This document shows, piece by piece, positions 1-9,432 of a stretch of DNA of 64,000 nucleotides. The notes under the pieces are model-generated. The model had not been told where the DNA came from. It did no database searches and saw nothing but the letters and a program-made list of their open reading frames with translations. Each line of letters starts with the position of its first letter. The stretch's first letter is position 1. Origin of the DNA: Anabaena sphaerica FACHB-251 (GTDB lineage: Bacteria > Cyanobacteriota > Cyanobacteriia > Cyanobacteriales > Nostocaceae); contig NZ_JACJQU010000001.1 in the NCBI RefSeq assembly GCF_014696825.1, positions 558,001-622,000 on the forward strand. The letters run 5' to 3'. A program made the translations under genes and the position numbers.

Positions 1-4
1 GTGC

Positions 5-817
5 CTATAGTTTTTGAGCTATTACCTGTATTTCATAGCTATCTTCTTTTAGAAACCGAACTGACATTTGATGATTTTCCAAAGTTTGAGATAAAAAAGT
101 AAAGTCATATGCAATTGTATGCTTCTCACCAAAAGCAAAGCTCTTTTTCTTATTAAGAACTGTTGAAATATCGCAACCATTACAATTAGGCACAGAGATT
201 GCCAATATACCACCAGTTTTTAGGAGTCGCCGGAATAATTGGAATACATCTGATATATCAGGAAGATGCTCTATTACATGACTGCTAAAAATTATATCAA
301 ATGATTCTTGTTCTAAATTATTAATTTCATCCTGACGACTAATAATATCCACTCCTAGAACTTTACGTCCAAAATCAGCACGTGGCTGGGAAATCTCAAA
401 TCCAATACTGTCATAACCAGCTTGTTTAAATTGCCAAACACCATATCCCCAAGAGCAACCATAATCTAAAAGTTTACCTGTTGATATATAAGATTTAACT
501 AAGTTAATTTTCTCAGAAAAATCTTTCGATGAACCATGAAATTTATTTTCTAGTAAGTCTTTTAGAGATAACTCATCGGGTAAATCAGTTGTTAGTCCTT
601 CTTTATAGTCTGACTGATAAAATCTTAAATTTTCTTCTGGCTGTTCTTTGGGAAATCTAAACATCAAGCCACACTGATCACACTTTCTTAACTGGACTAA
701 CAAATACTTTCTTCCCAGAACTTTTGCTTGAGTATGATGGCAAAAAGGACAACTATCATCTATTGGGAAACTCAAATAAGCTTTTGTTACTTTGGTTAAA
801 TATTTCAGTGTTGCCAT
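5..817 (-). CDS. Class I SAM-dependent methyltransferase with N-terminal zinc ribbon
   Basis: A 270-residue protein. A four-cysteine ribbon (C23, C26, C46, C49) precedes a Rossmann methyltransferase fold of the Methyltransf_23 type. The SAM-binding motif I is LLDYGCSWGYG (about residue 117), followed by the FDIIFSSHVIEHLPD strand and LKTGGILAISVPN. The start is supported by CAGGAGA upstream of the ATG. It lies 17 bp downstream of the ABC exporter gene and is read in the same direction, so the two probably share a transcript that may continue past the left edge of the window. By family and context it probably methylates a sugar or glycolipid intermediate in an envelope-polysaccharide pathway; the substrate is not evident. 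Confidence 0.8.
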   Translation of the reverse strand: MATLKYLTKVTKAYLSFPIDDSCPFCHHTQAKVLGRKYLLVQLRKCDQCGLMFRFPKEQPEENLRFYQSDYKEGLTTDLPDELSLKDLLENKFHGSSKDFSEKINLVKSYISTGKLLDYGCSWGYGVWQFKQAGYDSIGFEISQPRADFGRKVLGVDIISRQDEINNLEQESFDIIFSSHVIEHLPDISDVFQLFRRLLKTGGILAISVPNCNGCDISTVLNKKKSFAFGEKHTIAYDFTFLSQTLENHQMSVRFLKEDSYEIQVIAQKL

Positions 818-834
818 TTTTTTCTCCTGATTAA

Positions 835-2646
835 TTAAGATAAAACATCTACTTTCTGATCTAGATTTAATCTATAGTAATATCCTTCACGAGCCATCAG
901 ATCTGAATGACTACCTTGCTCCAAAATCTGACCTTGCTTCAAAACTATAATTTGATCAGCTTGATGAATAGTGGATAATCTATGAGCAATTACCAATACT
1001 GTGCGGTTTTTCCCCACCGCATTTAGTGCCTGTTGCACAATACGCTCAGAACTACTATCTAAGGCACTCGTAGCTTCATCTAATATCAATATTTCTGGAT
1101 TTCGCACAATTGCCCTGGAAATTGCTAACCGCTGCCGTTGTCCACCAGATAACTGTACTCCTCGATCTCCTAAAATAGTATCAAAGCCTTGGGGCAAAGC
1201 CTGAATAAACTCCTCTGCATAAGCCTGTCTTGCTGCTTCCACAATTTCTGCATCTGTTGCCTGGGGATTGCCATACTTAATATTTTCGCGCACAGTGTCA
1301 TTAAACAAAAATGTATCTTGGCTGACAATTGCCATGCGCTGCCGTAGTGATTTAATATCTAAATCTCGAATATCAACTCCATCAATGGTTATTTTTCCCA
1401 TCTGGGGGTCATAGAATCGCAACAGCAGGTCTGCCAAGGTTGATTTTCCTGACCCCGACTCCCCTACCAAAGCAGTGAAACTGCCCTTGGGAATTACCAT
1501 ATTCACTTGCTTTAGTATTGGATTCTCGCTATTCTGATGACTAAATGTTACCGACTCAAAGCAAATCTTCTCTTGGAGTCCCGTAAATTGCCGCGAACCA
1601 TTACAAATATCAGGTGTTTTAGTTTGCTCCAAAAAGTATTGAATCGTTTGAAAGCTATGATAAAAATTGGCGAGTGATACTCTCAGTCCGTTGAGTTGGT
1701 TGATGCGAGGAAACATTCTGACCATGACCAGCAAGAAGGTTAGCAATAGTGGCAATACCAAATCTTGCGACAGAAACCTATTGCCCAGGATAACTAATAT
1801 TACTAGGATGAATATGCCACAAGTATCAGAAATTGGCTGAACCGCGGCCTGTCCGGCATACCCCCTAAGTTCTGCGCTATATCGCTGTTGCAAAATATCA
1901 CTAAGACGTTTTCCTTCATAGGACTCTGCTGTATAAGACTTAATAATGCGAATTCCGCTAATCACCTCAAAGACACGGCTCGAAAACTCTTCAATAGTTT
2001 CGGACACGATTCTTCCAGATGCTTTGACAGATGCAACAATGAATTTCAAGCTGATGCCAATTCCAAGCAACATCACTAAAGACAAGAGGGTTAGTTGCCA
2101 GGAAATACTGAAAAGCAACACCACAAATGAAAAAACAATTAAGCTTTCACTAAATATCGACCCTATGTAAAAGGTTAGCATTTCACAGCGTTGGCTTTGC
2201 TCGTTTACATAGCTTAGTAAATCACCTGCACGAGCTTGGTTGTAGTAAGAAAGCCCTAAATTCAAAAAACGATCAATACAAATTGAACGCAGGTGGAGTC
2301 CTACCTTCAGCATTAAAGTCCGTAAGCTAAAGTCTGCTATAAAGCGCAAACCTCCCTTAGCAATAGACAAGGTTAGCAAACAGGCAATAATCACCCCCAG
2401 TTGTTGTTCAGGTGGGAACCGATCAAAAAAGCTCAAAAGGGACTGAATAAAAGAACTCGCCTCCATTGAGGAGGTCTGGACACCTCCACCAGCCAACTTT
2501 TGCAATAGCGGTATTGCCAAAGACAGTGTTGCCCCTTCCATCAGAGATGCTATTGTAGTGAGCAAGACCATCCCAACAACCAATTTAGGAAATGGTTGTG
2601 TTAGGGCCATAAATGGTGAAGATACTTTCATTCCTGTGTCGATCAA
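835..2646 (-). CDS. ABC transporter, fused permease-ATPase (MsbA-like exporter)
   Basis: A 603-residue half-transporter. Its N-terminal six-helix permease domain (about residues 20-330) is joined to a nucleotide-binding domain. Walker A is GESGSGKST (395-403), the signature is LSGGQ (499-503), and Walker B is ILILDE (519-524) followed by ATSALD. This is the MsbA/lipid-exporter architecture, and the protein would work as an inner-membrane homodimer flipping a lipid-linked substrate. The methyltransferase follows after 17 bp. The first codon is TTG; an in-frame ATG five codons later (2631) is an alternative start, and neither has a well-placed ribosome binding site. The substrate (glycolipid, polysaccharide or peptide) cannot be told from sequence. 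Confidence 0.85.
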   Translation of the reverse strand: MIDTGMKVSSPFMALTQPFPKLVVGMVLLTTIASLMEGATLSLAIPLLQKLAGGGVQTSSMEASSFIQSLLSFFDRFPPEQQLGVIIACLLTLSIAKGGLRFIADFSLRTLMLKVGLHLRSICIDRFLNLGLSYYNQARAGDLLSYVNEQSQRCEMLTFYIGSIFSESLIVFSFVVLLFSISWQLTLLSLVMLLGIGISLKFIVASVKASGRIVSETIEEFSSRVFEVISGIRIIKSYTAESYEGKRLSDILQQRYSAELRGYAGQAAVQPISDTCGIFILVILVILGNRFLSQDLVLPLLLTFLLVMVRMFPRINQLNGLRVSLANFYHSFQTIQYFLEQTKTPDICNGSRQFTGLQEKICFESVTFSHQNSENPILKQVNMVIPKGSFTALVGESGSGKSTLADLLLRFYDPQMGKITIDGVDIRDLDIKSLRQRMAIVSQDTFLFNDTVRENIKYGNPQATDAEIVEAARQAYAEEFIQALPQGFDTILGDRGVQLSGGQRQRLAISRAIVRNPEILILDEATSALDSSSERIVQQALNAVGKNRTVLVIAHRLSTIHQADQIIVLKQGQILEQGSHSDLMAREGYYYRLNLDQKVDVLS

Positions 2647-3015
2647 TTCCGTATGTTATTATGTATAAGCCGGTAGTTATAACCACTTGTCAATCTACCC
2701 AACTAACCTACTTACTCAGATTTTTGGTAACATTGGAGTCAAACCTATTGAACCAAAATAGATTTTAGTGATGATTTATCTTCAAGCCAGATGGTAGTTT
2801 ATATCATCCCATTAATAATGGTTTTAATGTCCTATAGATTTTTGCCAAAATCTGAAAATCTCCTTCTGTATAATTCCTCTGTTCTAGCTAATTCTAGAGT
2901 TTTTCCAACAATCTGTTTTTTTAAACATTACAGATGACTCGATTGTCAAGCAAGTAACAGTGCCACAGAAGCTCCATCTTGTCGTGATATTCCACAAATG
3001 AGAGCTTCTTTCATA
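2647..3015. other. Intergenic, no gene seen
   Basis: This stretch lies between the start of the ABC exporter and the end of the next minus-strand gene. It is AT-rich and should hold the exporter promoter on the minus strand. I see no convincing ORF, RNA gene or repeat. Confidence 0.5.
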
Positions 3016-3441
3016 TCAATTCACCAGCCCAAAATCTTTGATGCCGTTACCACCCACAACGCGGGATTGCCTGAAGGTAAACTCTCCTACAGATGGATTT
3101 CTATGGGGATTAATTACTCCTGTCGCTTGTTGCCAAAGTTCTGATGGTGCTAATGACAACTCGTATATGGATTGACGTTTACGGATGTGGTACCATTTAG
3201 TTTCTTGGCAATCATCACACCACAAAGCTTCTAACCATTCTCCCTCCAAAGGAACTACGGTTTTTGCCGCGACTAACATCACGGCTTCTTTCCGTCTCAT
3301 CCCTCTCTGTTGCAGTTGTCCGGCGCATTCAGCAAATAAGCTGTATTTTTGACTCATGCTATCCATATAGCAGTTATGTACTGGACAATAAATAGCTCGA
3401 CGTTTAGAACGATTTCGATTTCGGTCACACCTTCTCTGCAC
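3016..3441 (-). CDS. Conserved cysteine-rich hypothetical protein
   Basis: A 141-residue basic protein. It begins with an Arg/Asn-rich stretch and has paired cysteines (CPVHNC near residue 19 and WCDDC near residue 79) that may bind a metal. The start is GTG, chosen because a strong AGGAGG lies 5 nt upstream. I do not recognise a named family. The coding frame is clean and the ribosome binding site is strong, so it is probably a real cyanobacterial gene of unknown function. It sits alone between the glycosyltransferase and the ABC exporter genes, all on the minus strand. Confidence 0.6.
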   Translation of the reverse strand: MQRRCDRNRNRSKRRAIYCPVHNCYMDSMSQKYSLFAECAGQLQQRGMRRKEAVMLVAAKTVVPLEGEWLEALWCDDCQETKWYHIRKRQSIYELSLAPSELWQQATGVINPHRNPSVGEFTFRQSRVVGGNGIKDFGLVN

Positions 3442-3627
3442 TTCGGCCTCCTAAAATTTGATCGAAAAAGATCACCAGAAGGTTGCGGTGGAGGGACTGA
3501 GATCAATAAGACCATCAAAGCCCTGCTCCTAATTTAAAAGTTAAGTTATTAAATTTGAAAAACTACGTTTTGTAAATCGACGGATATGTTAGCACATTTG
3601 GGATCATTGGTCTAGTTTATTTATAGA

Positions 3628-5061
3628 CTACAAACTAGACTTTTGTAACACACGGAAATATTCTTTGGCTATGATTTGCGGCGTAAAATTTGACTGCAAA
3701 TATTGTCTAGAAGCTTTACCCATAAGTTCTGCTAGTTTGCGATCGCTATTCAGCAGGCGAATAAATTCAGCTAGAGCCATACTATCACCGTTATCAACAC
3801 TCACCCCACATTTACCATCAGCCATCATTTGTCGCAAATAAGAATATTTGGAACAAATCACAGCTATCGGTCTGCCAGCAGCTAAAGCCGGGTAAAGTTT
3901 GCTGGGAGCAACAAGACTTTCCATACCAGCTTCTACACTTACTAGAGAGAGATCGCAAGCTGTCAGAGAGTAAGGCAGAACTTGCTTGTCTTGATACGGT
4001 AAAAACAGAAAATTGGTTAGTCCTAATTCATTTACTGCCTCCATGAAATCTTTTCGTTTTGCGCCGTTACCAATGCAAACGAACTGAATAGGATCATCTC
4101 GTAGTTGTTTGGCAGCTTCGAGAATGGTGTCCATATCGTGACACCTGCCCATATTACCAGAATAGAGAACCGTGAATTTGTTGACTAAATTATGTTCCTT
4201 GGCAAACCAATTATTCTCTTTGGCAATAGGCAAAATTAAATCAGGATCTCCCCAACTATGAATCACAGACACTTTATTAGCTACTTCGGGACAGATTGCT
4301 ATTACTCTCTCCTTCATATCAGGACTCAGAACCACAATGGCCTTGGACTTGCGCCAAATCATTCTGTTCATTTCTCGCCAAAATCCTGCCAGCCAATGGT
4401 TTTTAGATATTACTCCCAGGGCGATCGCAATATCTGGATAAAGATCATAGATTAAACAAACGTAAGAAATCCTCAAACACAGGTGAGCCAGATATGCTGC
4501 TATGGGCAAAAAAGGCGGGGCAGATGTAGCTAAAAATACATTGTGGCTACGAAAATTTTTGATCAGATGAATAAAAGCACGCAATGTAAAGAGGACACCA
4601 TTTGCTGCTTTGCCACGAATCCTTCCAGACCACACCTGGGTGGAGCGCGATCGCTGAATGCGAATATCACCCAATTTTTCCACAGCCGGAGCTTTCGCAG
4701 TGGAAAATGCATAACCAGGCTGTCCTGTAAACACTTCAATATCTAACTCTTGCTGCTCTAATTGTTTTACTAGTTCTTCAATCAACTGTCCCGTAGCAGC
4801 ATAGTCAGGCGGAAAAAATTCTGTAATTATTGATACTTTAAGCTTTTGGGATTCGGGGTTTTCCTGGGCTTGAGAAACATCGGTTAACTCTATTGGAGAT
4901 AGCCTAGCTGTAGTAACATGGGTCTCTTTGTAAATTGGTGTATTCACAGTATTTGGTTTTTTAAATATATTTAGCCTGTCTGTATCATTTTTTGTATCCT
5001 GATTTGGGGATGGGGATGTGATTGGATGAGAAATGGTTGACTTTTTTGGCCAGAATGCCAT
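3628..5061 (-). CDS. Glycosyltransferase family 4 (WbuB-like)
   Basis: A 477-residue GT-B fold glycosyltransferase. After a low-complexity 60-residue N-terminal extension, the acceptor domain opens with KVSIITEFFPPDYAATGQL, typical of WbuB-like GT4 enzymes. The donor domain carries SGNMGRCHDMDTILEAA and the EAGMESLVAPSKLYPALAAG segment, which binds the nucleotide-sugar phosphate. A CAGGAAA motif precedes the ATG. It probably transfers a sugar to a lipid-linked or polysaccharide acceptor at the cytoplasmic face of the membrane. Neighbouring exporter, methyltransferase and WecA-like genes support an envelope-polysaccharide role. Donor and acceptor are unknown. Confidence 0.85.
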   Translation of the reverse strand: MAFWPKKSTISHPITSPSPNQDTKNDTDRLNIFKKPNTVNTPIYKETHVTTARLSPIELTDVSQAQENPESQKLKVSIITEFFPPDYAATGQLIEELVKQLEQQELDIEVFTGQPGYAFSTAKAPAVEKLGDIRIQRSRSTQVWSGRIRGKAANGVLFTLRAFIHLIKNFRSHNVFLATSAPPFLPIAAYLAHLCLRISYVCLIYDLYPDIAIALGVISKNHWLAGFWREMNRMIWRKSKAIVVLSPDMKERVIAICPEVANKVSVIHSWGDPDLILPIAKENNWFAKEHNLVNKFTVLYSGNMGRCHDMDTILEAAKQLRDDPIQFVCIGNGAKRKDFMEAVNELGLTNFLFLPYQDKQVLPYSLTACDLSLVSVEAGMESLVAPSKLYPALAAGRPIAVICSKYSYLRQMMADGKCGVSVDNGDSMALAEFIRLLNSDRKLAELMGKASRQYLQSNFTPQIIAKEYFRVLQKSSL

Positions 5062-5583
5062 GAGCGTATTTTCCTGTAGAAAATTTTTAGGTTTACAGGT
5101 AGGATTATTGACTGGAATTATCCGGTAAATATTTTTTCAGTCTCTAGATGGTTCTCAGTGAATTTTTAGGACTTGTTGTCAATAGGTTACATATTAATTG
5201 ACAACAAAGAAACGCTTGTTCCGGAAAAAAACAACTAAGCAAAATCACTGTTTTAACTAAAGCTCCATGGGTAAACCTTCTGAAGTAGAATAGACACAAA
5301 CTGAGGAGTTCAATCGGTTATTTGAGTACACTAGAACAAAACCATGATAAAAAAGTCTCTTGAAGAATAACAGAACTTGGCAAACATCTTTACCAAAATT
5401 TGATAAATTTGTTATCTATATATATCAGAATTAAATAATTTGGTAAAGTTCCACTGTTTGATACGTTACATAGGTTAACAACAAAACGATGTTCTTGTTA
5501 ATAAGACTAGCACTCATTAACACAAATATTTTCCAGAGAAACTTCATTTATTAGTATAATCCTGTATCCTCATATAGCCTGGA
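5062..5583. other. Long intergenic region, no gene seen
   Basis: About 520 bp of AT-rich sequence between the end of cinA and the start of the GT4 gene. It must contain the promoter of the GT4 gene. I see no ORF with a plausible ribosome binding site, no RNA gene and no clear repeat. Confidence 0.5.
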
Positions 5584-6834
5584 CTAACAGATCAGCCAGG
5601 TGCGCCGCAAATTATCCAAAGCTGTACACGCACTTAGATGACGAATAAAAGAGCGAGTCTGCATGGCTCCAAATCTACACTCATAACTTCTCACCTCATC
5701 TGCTGAACCAGCTAGACCAATATACACCAAACCCACAGGCTTTGTATCCGTTCCTCCACTAGGGCCAGCAACTCCCGTAATACTTAATCCCCAAGTAGTT
5801 TTCAGCCGATTTTTCACACCAATAGCCATTTGTTCGGCTACAGTAGCACTCACAGCCCCAAACTGCTCTAAATCTTCGGGTTTAACCCCCAATAATCTAA
5901 CTTTCACAGAATTATCATAAGAAATTACCCCACCCCAAAAGTAATCAGAACTACCAGGAATTTCTGTCAGCATTTGCCCTAGTCCCCCACCTGTGCAAGA
6001 TTCTGCAACTGATAAAGTTTCCCCTGATGACCGCAATAATTCACCAACAACAGAAGCCAATGTATCATCATCAGCACCGTAATAATCTAATCCACCAATT
6101 TCCCTAAGTTGTTTTTCAATCGGTGCAATCAATTCCTCTGCGGCTTTTGTGTTAGATGCTTTCGCAGAAATTCGCAGCCTGACTTCTCCCTTACCCGCGT
6201 AAGGTGCTACTGTCGGGTTAAGTAAATTCAGGTACGCAGATACTTTTTCTGCCAAAGCTGATTCACCAATACCCCAAAATTTCAAACTCCGACTGCAAAT
6301 AATTTCCTTGCCCCAACCTTGACTTTTCAGAAAAGGCACTGCTGTATCTGACCACATTCGGTGCATTTCGCTAGGAACACCAGGGAAAGTAAAAATGGTT
6401 AATCCCGGTCGGGGTTGCCAAATAATACCCGGTGCTGTTCCTGTAGGATTGGGTAAAATTTCTGCCCCTTGGGGAATTAAGGCTTGTTTGCGGTTGCTAG
6501 GAGACATCACACGACCGCGTTGGGCAAATTTCGCAGTTATATCTTCAATAATCTCGGCACTCTCCACCAAGGGAACACCAAAAAAATCAGCGATGGTTTC
6601 ACAGGTGAGGTCATCGGGTGTCGGTCCCAGACCACCTGTGAAAATCAGAATTTGCACTCTGGAAGCGGCAATGTCGATAACTTGCTTAAGTCTTTGGGGA
6701 TTATCTCCCACTACGGTTTGATAGTAGTGAGGAATGCCTAGTTGTGCTAACTGCTGGGCAAGAAATTGAGCATTGCTGTTGAGGATATCTCCAAGCAGCA
6801 ATTCAGTACCGACACAAATAATTTCTGCACTCAT
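5584..6834 (-). CDS. cinA: CinA-like protein (competence/damage-inducible; NMN deamidase)
   Basis: A 416-residue two-domain CinA. The N-terminal molybdopterin-binding-like domain (COG1058; about 1-170) carries EIICVGTELLLGDILNSN and FTGGLGPTPDDLT. The C-terminal PncC domain (about 255-416) carries SVAESCTGGGLG and SITGVAGPSGGT. The family is linked to pyridine-nucleotide salvage (NMN deamidation, ADP-ribose hydrolysis) and, in some bacteria, to competence. Full length, no defect. The start codon is immediately preceded on its 5' side by the GGGGACT heptad repeat, so no normal Shine-Dalgarno sequence is present. Confidence 0.92.
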   Translation of the reverse strand: MSAEIICVGTELLLGDILNSNAQFLAQQLAQLGIPHYYQTVVGDNPQRLKQVIDIAASRVQILIFTGGLGPTPDDLTCETIADFFGVPLVESAEIIEDITAKFAQRGRVMSPSNRKQALIPQGAEILPNPTGTAPGIIWQPRPGLTIFTFPGVPSEMHRMWSDTAVPFLKSQGWGKEIICSRSLKFWGIGESALAEKVSAYLNLLNPTVAPYAGKGEVRLRISAKASNTKAAEELIAPIEKQLREIGGLDYYGADDDTLASVVGELLRSSGETLSVAESCTGGGLGQMLTEIPGSSDYFWGGVISYDNSVKVRLLGVKPEDLEQFGAVSATVAEQMAIGVKNRLKTTWGLSITGVAGPSGGTDTKPVGLVYIGLAGSADEVRSYECRFGAMQTRSFIRHLSACTALDNLRRTWLIC

Positions 6835-6890
6835 TGGGACTGGGGACTGGGGACTGGGGACTGGGGATTTGTGATTTGTGATTTGTGATT
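6835..6890. repeat. Tandem heptamers (GGGGACT) plus GTGATTT repeats abutting cinA start
   Basis: Four to five copies of a GGGACTG-type 7-mer are followed by three GTGATTT-type units. They lie directly upstream of the cinA ATG on the minus strand and so occupy the ribosome-binding and 5' UTR position. Similar short tandem repeats recur across this window at gene ends. Confidence 0.85.
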
Positions 6891-6948
6891 GGGAAAAATC
6901 TGCTTATTTGTTTCCTGTTGTTTTTCCTCTTCACTGTCACCTGTCACC

Positions 6949-7995
6949 TTATTGTCGAGAAAGTTTCCAGACTCGCCAAATAGCATAACTCAACACAGAG
7001 GTAGATGCACAGGCATAAGTCATACCGCTGGGAATGCCAGCAATAGCTAAGGCTAAACTACCCACCCAAAGAGTTAAGGAATAAATAAACAGAACCGTTA
7101 ATCTGTGGGATAAACCCACTCTTAAAAGTCGGTGGTGCAAATGGCTGTGTCCATCAGCGACCCAAGGTAGTTTACCTTTGCGGAGTCGAGATAAAATCAC
7201 GGCTGACATATCCACAATTGGTACTGCCAAAATCAAATAAGGTAAGATGACAGCTGTAAAAGCGGGGACTTTTACCAGACCAATGACACCTACAGATGCT
7301 AAGGTGAATCCCATAAAATAAGAGCCACCATCACCCATAAAGATTTGGGCAGGGTTGAAGTTGTAGCGAAGAAATCCCAATGCTGCACCAGCTAAGGCTG
7401 CTGCAATTAAGGCTGCTTCTGGTTGGTGCATAAATAAGGATACGAACAGCATGACTACGGCAGCAATTCCTGTGACACCAGCTGCTAGTCCATCTAAACC
7501 ATCAATCCAGTTAATAGCATTAACCATTCCCACTAGCCAAATGACTGTAATTGGTAAACTCAGCCAATCGAGATTAACTATGCCGATGGTGGGTATGGTA
7601 ATAAAATCTATACTTACACCTGCTTTCCATGCACCAGCAGCGACAATTACTTGTATCAGCAGGCGTACTAAGGGAGACAGGTTTAATAAATCGTCTGCTA
7701 AACCGATGAGAAAAAAGCCCAGTCCACCTAATGTCACACCCCAAATTTGCCATTCTTTTTCCAGTGGTAGATTCGCAAATCCACCCAAGCACCAGACAAT
7801 TAATAGGGATATGAAAGTACCTGCAAAGATAGAAACTCCTCCCAGGCGTACCATCGGACGTTGATGAAGTTTTCGACCACCAGGTTTATCTAAATGTCCG
7901 CTTTTGATGCCAATTTTTTTGACATCGGGTATAGTCCAGAGAACGACTACTGCGGCGACAAGAAAGGCAATCAGATGATAAATCTGAGCAGGCAT
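6949..7995 (-). CDS. WecA/MraY-like UDP-sugar:polyprenyl-phosphate sugar-1-phosphate transferase
   Basis: A 348-residue polytopic protein with about ten hydrophobic segments. Family signatures are the Mg-binding ADDLLNLSP near residue 100, NAINWIDGLDGLAAG near 160 (the NxxNxxDGxDGL motif), GDGGSYFMGF, and the late HSHLHHRLL motif near 284, characteristic of WecA/TagO-type enzymes. It transfers a sugar-1-phosphate (usually GlcNAc-1-P) to undecaprenyl phosphate, the first step of many polysaccharide pathways. The HSHLHHR motif favours WecA/TagO over true MraY. It lies upstream of cinA on the same strand, separated by the heptad repeat. Confidence 0.88.
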   Translation of the reverse strand: MPAQIYHLIAFLVAAVVVLWTIPDVKKIGIKSGHLDKPGGRKLHQRPMVRLGGVSIFAGTFISLLIVWCLGGFANLPLEKEWQIWGVTLGGLGFFLIGLADDLLNLSPLVRLLIQVIVAAGAWKAGVSIDFITIPTIGIVNLDWLSLPITVIWLVGMVNAINWIDGLDGLAAGVTGIAAVVMLFVSLFMHQPEAALIAAALAGAALGFLRYNFNPAQIFMGDGGSYFMGFTLASVGVIGLVKVPAFTAVILPYLILAVPIVDMSAVILSRLRKGKLPWVADGHSHLHHRLLRVGLSHRLTVLFIYSLTLWVGSLALAIAGIPSGMTYACASTSVLSYAIWRVWKLSRQ

Positions 7996-8096
7996 CGGTA
8001 TTTTTTAAGAAGTAGTTGGTAGGAGCAAAATTGTGTGAGGGCAATTTCTACTTACATTTACTACATTTGGAGTATTTATCAGCACAATAATATTTG

Positions 8097-8139
8097 GATA
8101 TTAGATTTTAGATTAGGGATTAATCTAAAATCTAATATC
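8097..8139. repeat. Perfect 19-bp inverted repeat, 3' of glyA
   Basis: Two perfectly complementary 19-bp AT-rich arms (8097-8115 and 8121-8139) flank a 5-nt loop, 10 bp beyond the glyA stop codon. It could form a long RNA hairpin at the end of the glyA transcript. It is not followed by a T tract on the minus strand, so a classical intrinsic terminator is not certain. Confidence 0.8.
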
Positions 8140-8148
8140 TAAGCTCGC

Positions 8149-9432
8149 TTAGGCTAGAACTGGTAAGGGAATTTCTAGGTGAGGATATAAGGGGAAGCGA
8201 TCGCACAAGACAGCAACTCGACGACGGCAATCTTCTGCCACTGCGCTAGAATCAGGGGAAAGCAAGCGATCGCTAATAATATTCCCAATTTCTTTAAATT
8301 CTTCCACACCTAAGCCTCTAGTAGTCATGGCGGGTGAACCCAATCTCAACCCGCTGGTAACAAATGGAGATGCTGGGTCAAAAGGCACTGTATTTTTGTT
8401 AGCTGTAATATTTACGCCACTCACTAGCTGATCTGCCTTTTTACCAGTCATGCCGATAGACTGTAAATCTACTAGCATTAAATGGTTATCCGTGCCATCA
8501 GATACTAACTTTAAGCCTCTGTTTTGCAGTTGGATAGCCAAAGCACGAGCATTTTCAATCACTTGGGCGGAATAGGTTGTAAACTCAGGCTTCAGCGCCT
8601 CACCAAATGCTACAGCTTTACCAGCAATTACGTGTTCTAATGGTCCACCTTGAGTACCAGGGAAAACTGATTTATCCAGCTTTTTACCCAATTCTGCATC
8701 ATGGGTTAATATCAAGCCGCCTCTTGGACCGCGCAAGGTTTTATGAGTTGTTGTTGTCACCACATCACAATAGGGCAGAGGGTTAGGATGATGACCTGTA
8801 GCTACTAACCCAGCGATGTGAGCAATATCTGCCAGCAGGTAAGCGCCAACTTCATCAGCAATACTGCGGAATTTTTCAAAGTCAATGATCCGAGGATAAG
8901 CTGAATAACCGCAAATTAATAGCTTAGGACGTTCTTTGAGGGCTAAATCACGAATTTGGTCATAGTCTAGTTGTTCTGTTTCTTTGCTGACTCCATAGTG
9001 CCGCACTTGGAACCATTTACCGGAAACATTCACAGGTGAACCGTGGGTTAAGTGTCCACCGTGGGACAAGTCCATCCCCATAATTGTGTCACCTGGTTCT
9101 AGCAGGGTCAGGAACACGGCAAAATTTGCCTGTGCGCCAGAATGGGGTTGGACATTAGCATGAGCAGCACCAAATAGTTGTTTGGCTCTATCAATGGCTA
9201 TTTGTTCAATTTTGTCAACAAACTCACAACCGCCATAGTAGCGTTTACCTGGTAAGCCTTCGGCGTATTTATTGGTTAGTACAGAACCTTGAGCAGCTAA
9301 TACAGCAGCCGAGGTAAAGTTTTCACTCGCAATCATTTCTAGGTGGTCACGTTGACGTTGTAGCTCTTGGTTAATTAATTCGTCAATAGCAGGGTCGGAG
9401 GATTTAAGCAGGTCTGAGTTAGTTTTATTCAC
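8149..9432 (-). CDS. glyA: Serine hydroxymethyltransferase
   Basis: PLP-dependent enzyme converting serine plus tetrahydrofolate to glycine plus 5,10-methylene-THF, central to one-carbon metabolism and photorespiratory glycine handling. The Schiff-base lysine lies in [30 protein letters not shown] and [15 protein letters not shown] are family hallmarks. I place the start at a GTG (9432-9430) preceded by AAGGA at 8 nt. This gives 427 residues, the usual length. An ATG nine codons upstream would give 436 residues but lacks this support. Monocistronic; a 19-bp hairpin follows the stop codon. Confidence 0.95.
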   Translation of the reverse strand: MNKTNSDLLKSSDPAIDELINQELQRQRDHLEMIASENFTSAAVLAAQGSVLTNKYAEGLPGKRYYGGCEFVDKIEQIAIDRAKQLFGAAHANVQPHSGAQANFAVFLTLLEPGDTIMGMDLSHGGHLTHGSPVNVSGKWFQVRHYGVSKETEQLDYDQIRDLALKERPKLLICGYSAYPRIIDFEKFRSIADEVGAYLLADIAHIAGLVATGHHPNPLPYCDVVTTTTHKTLRGPRGGLILTHDAELGKKLDKSVFPGTQGGPLEHVIAGKAVAFGEALKPEFTTYSAQVIENARALAIQLQNRGLKLVSDGTDNHLMLVDLQSIGMTGKKADQLVSGVNITANKNTVPFDPASPFVTSGLRLGSPAMTTRGLGVEEFKEIGNIISDRLLSPDSSAVAEDCRRRVAVLCDRFPLYPHLEIPLPVLA

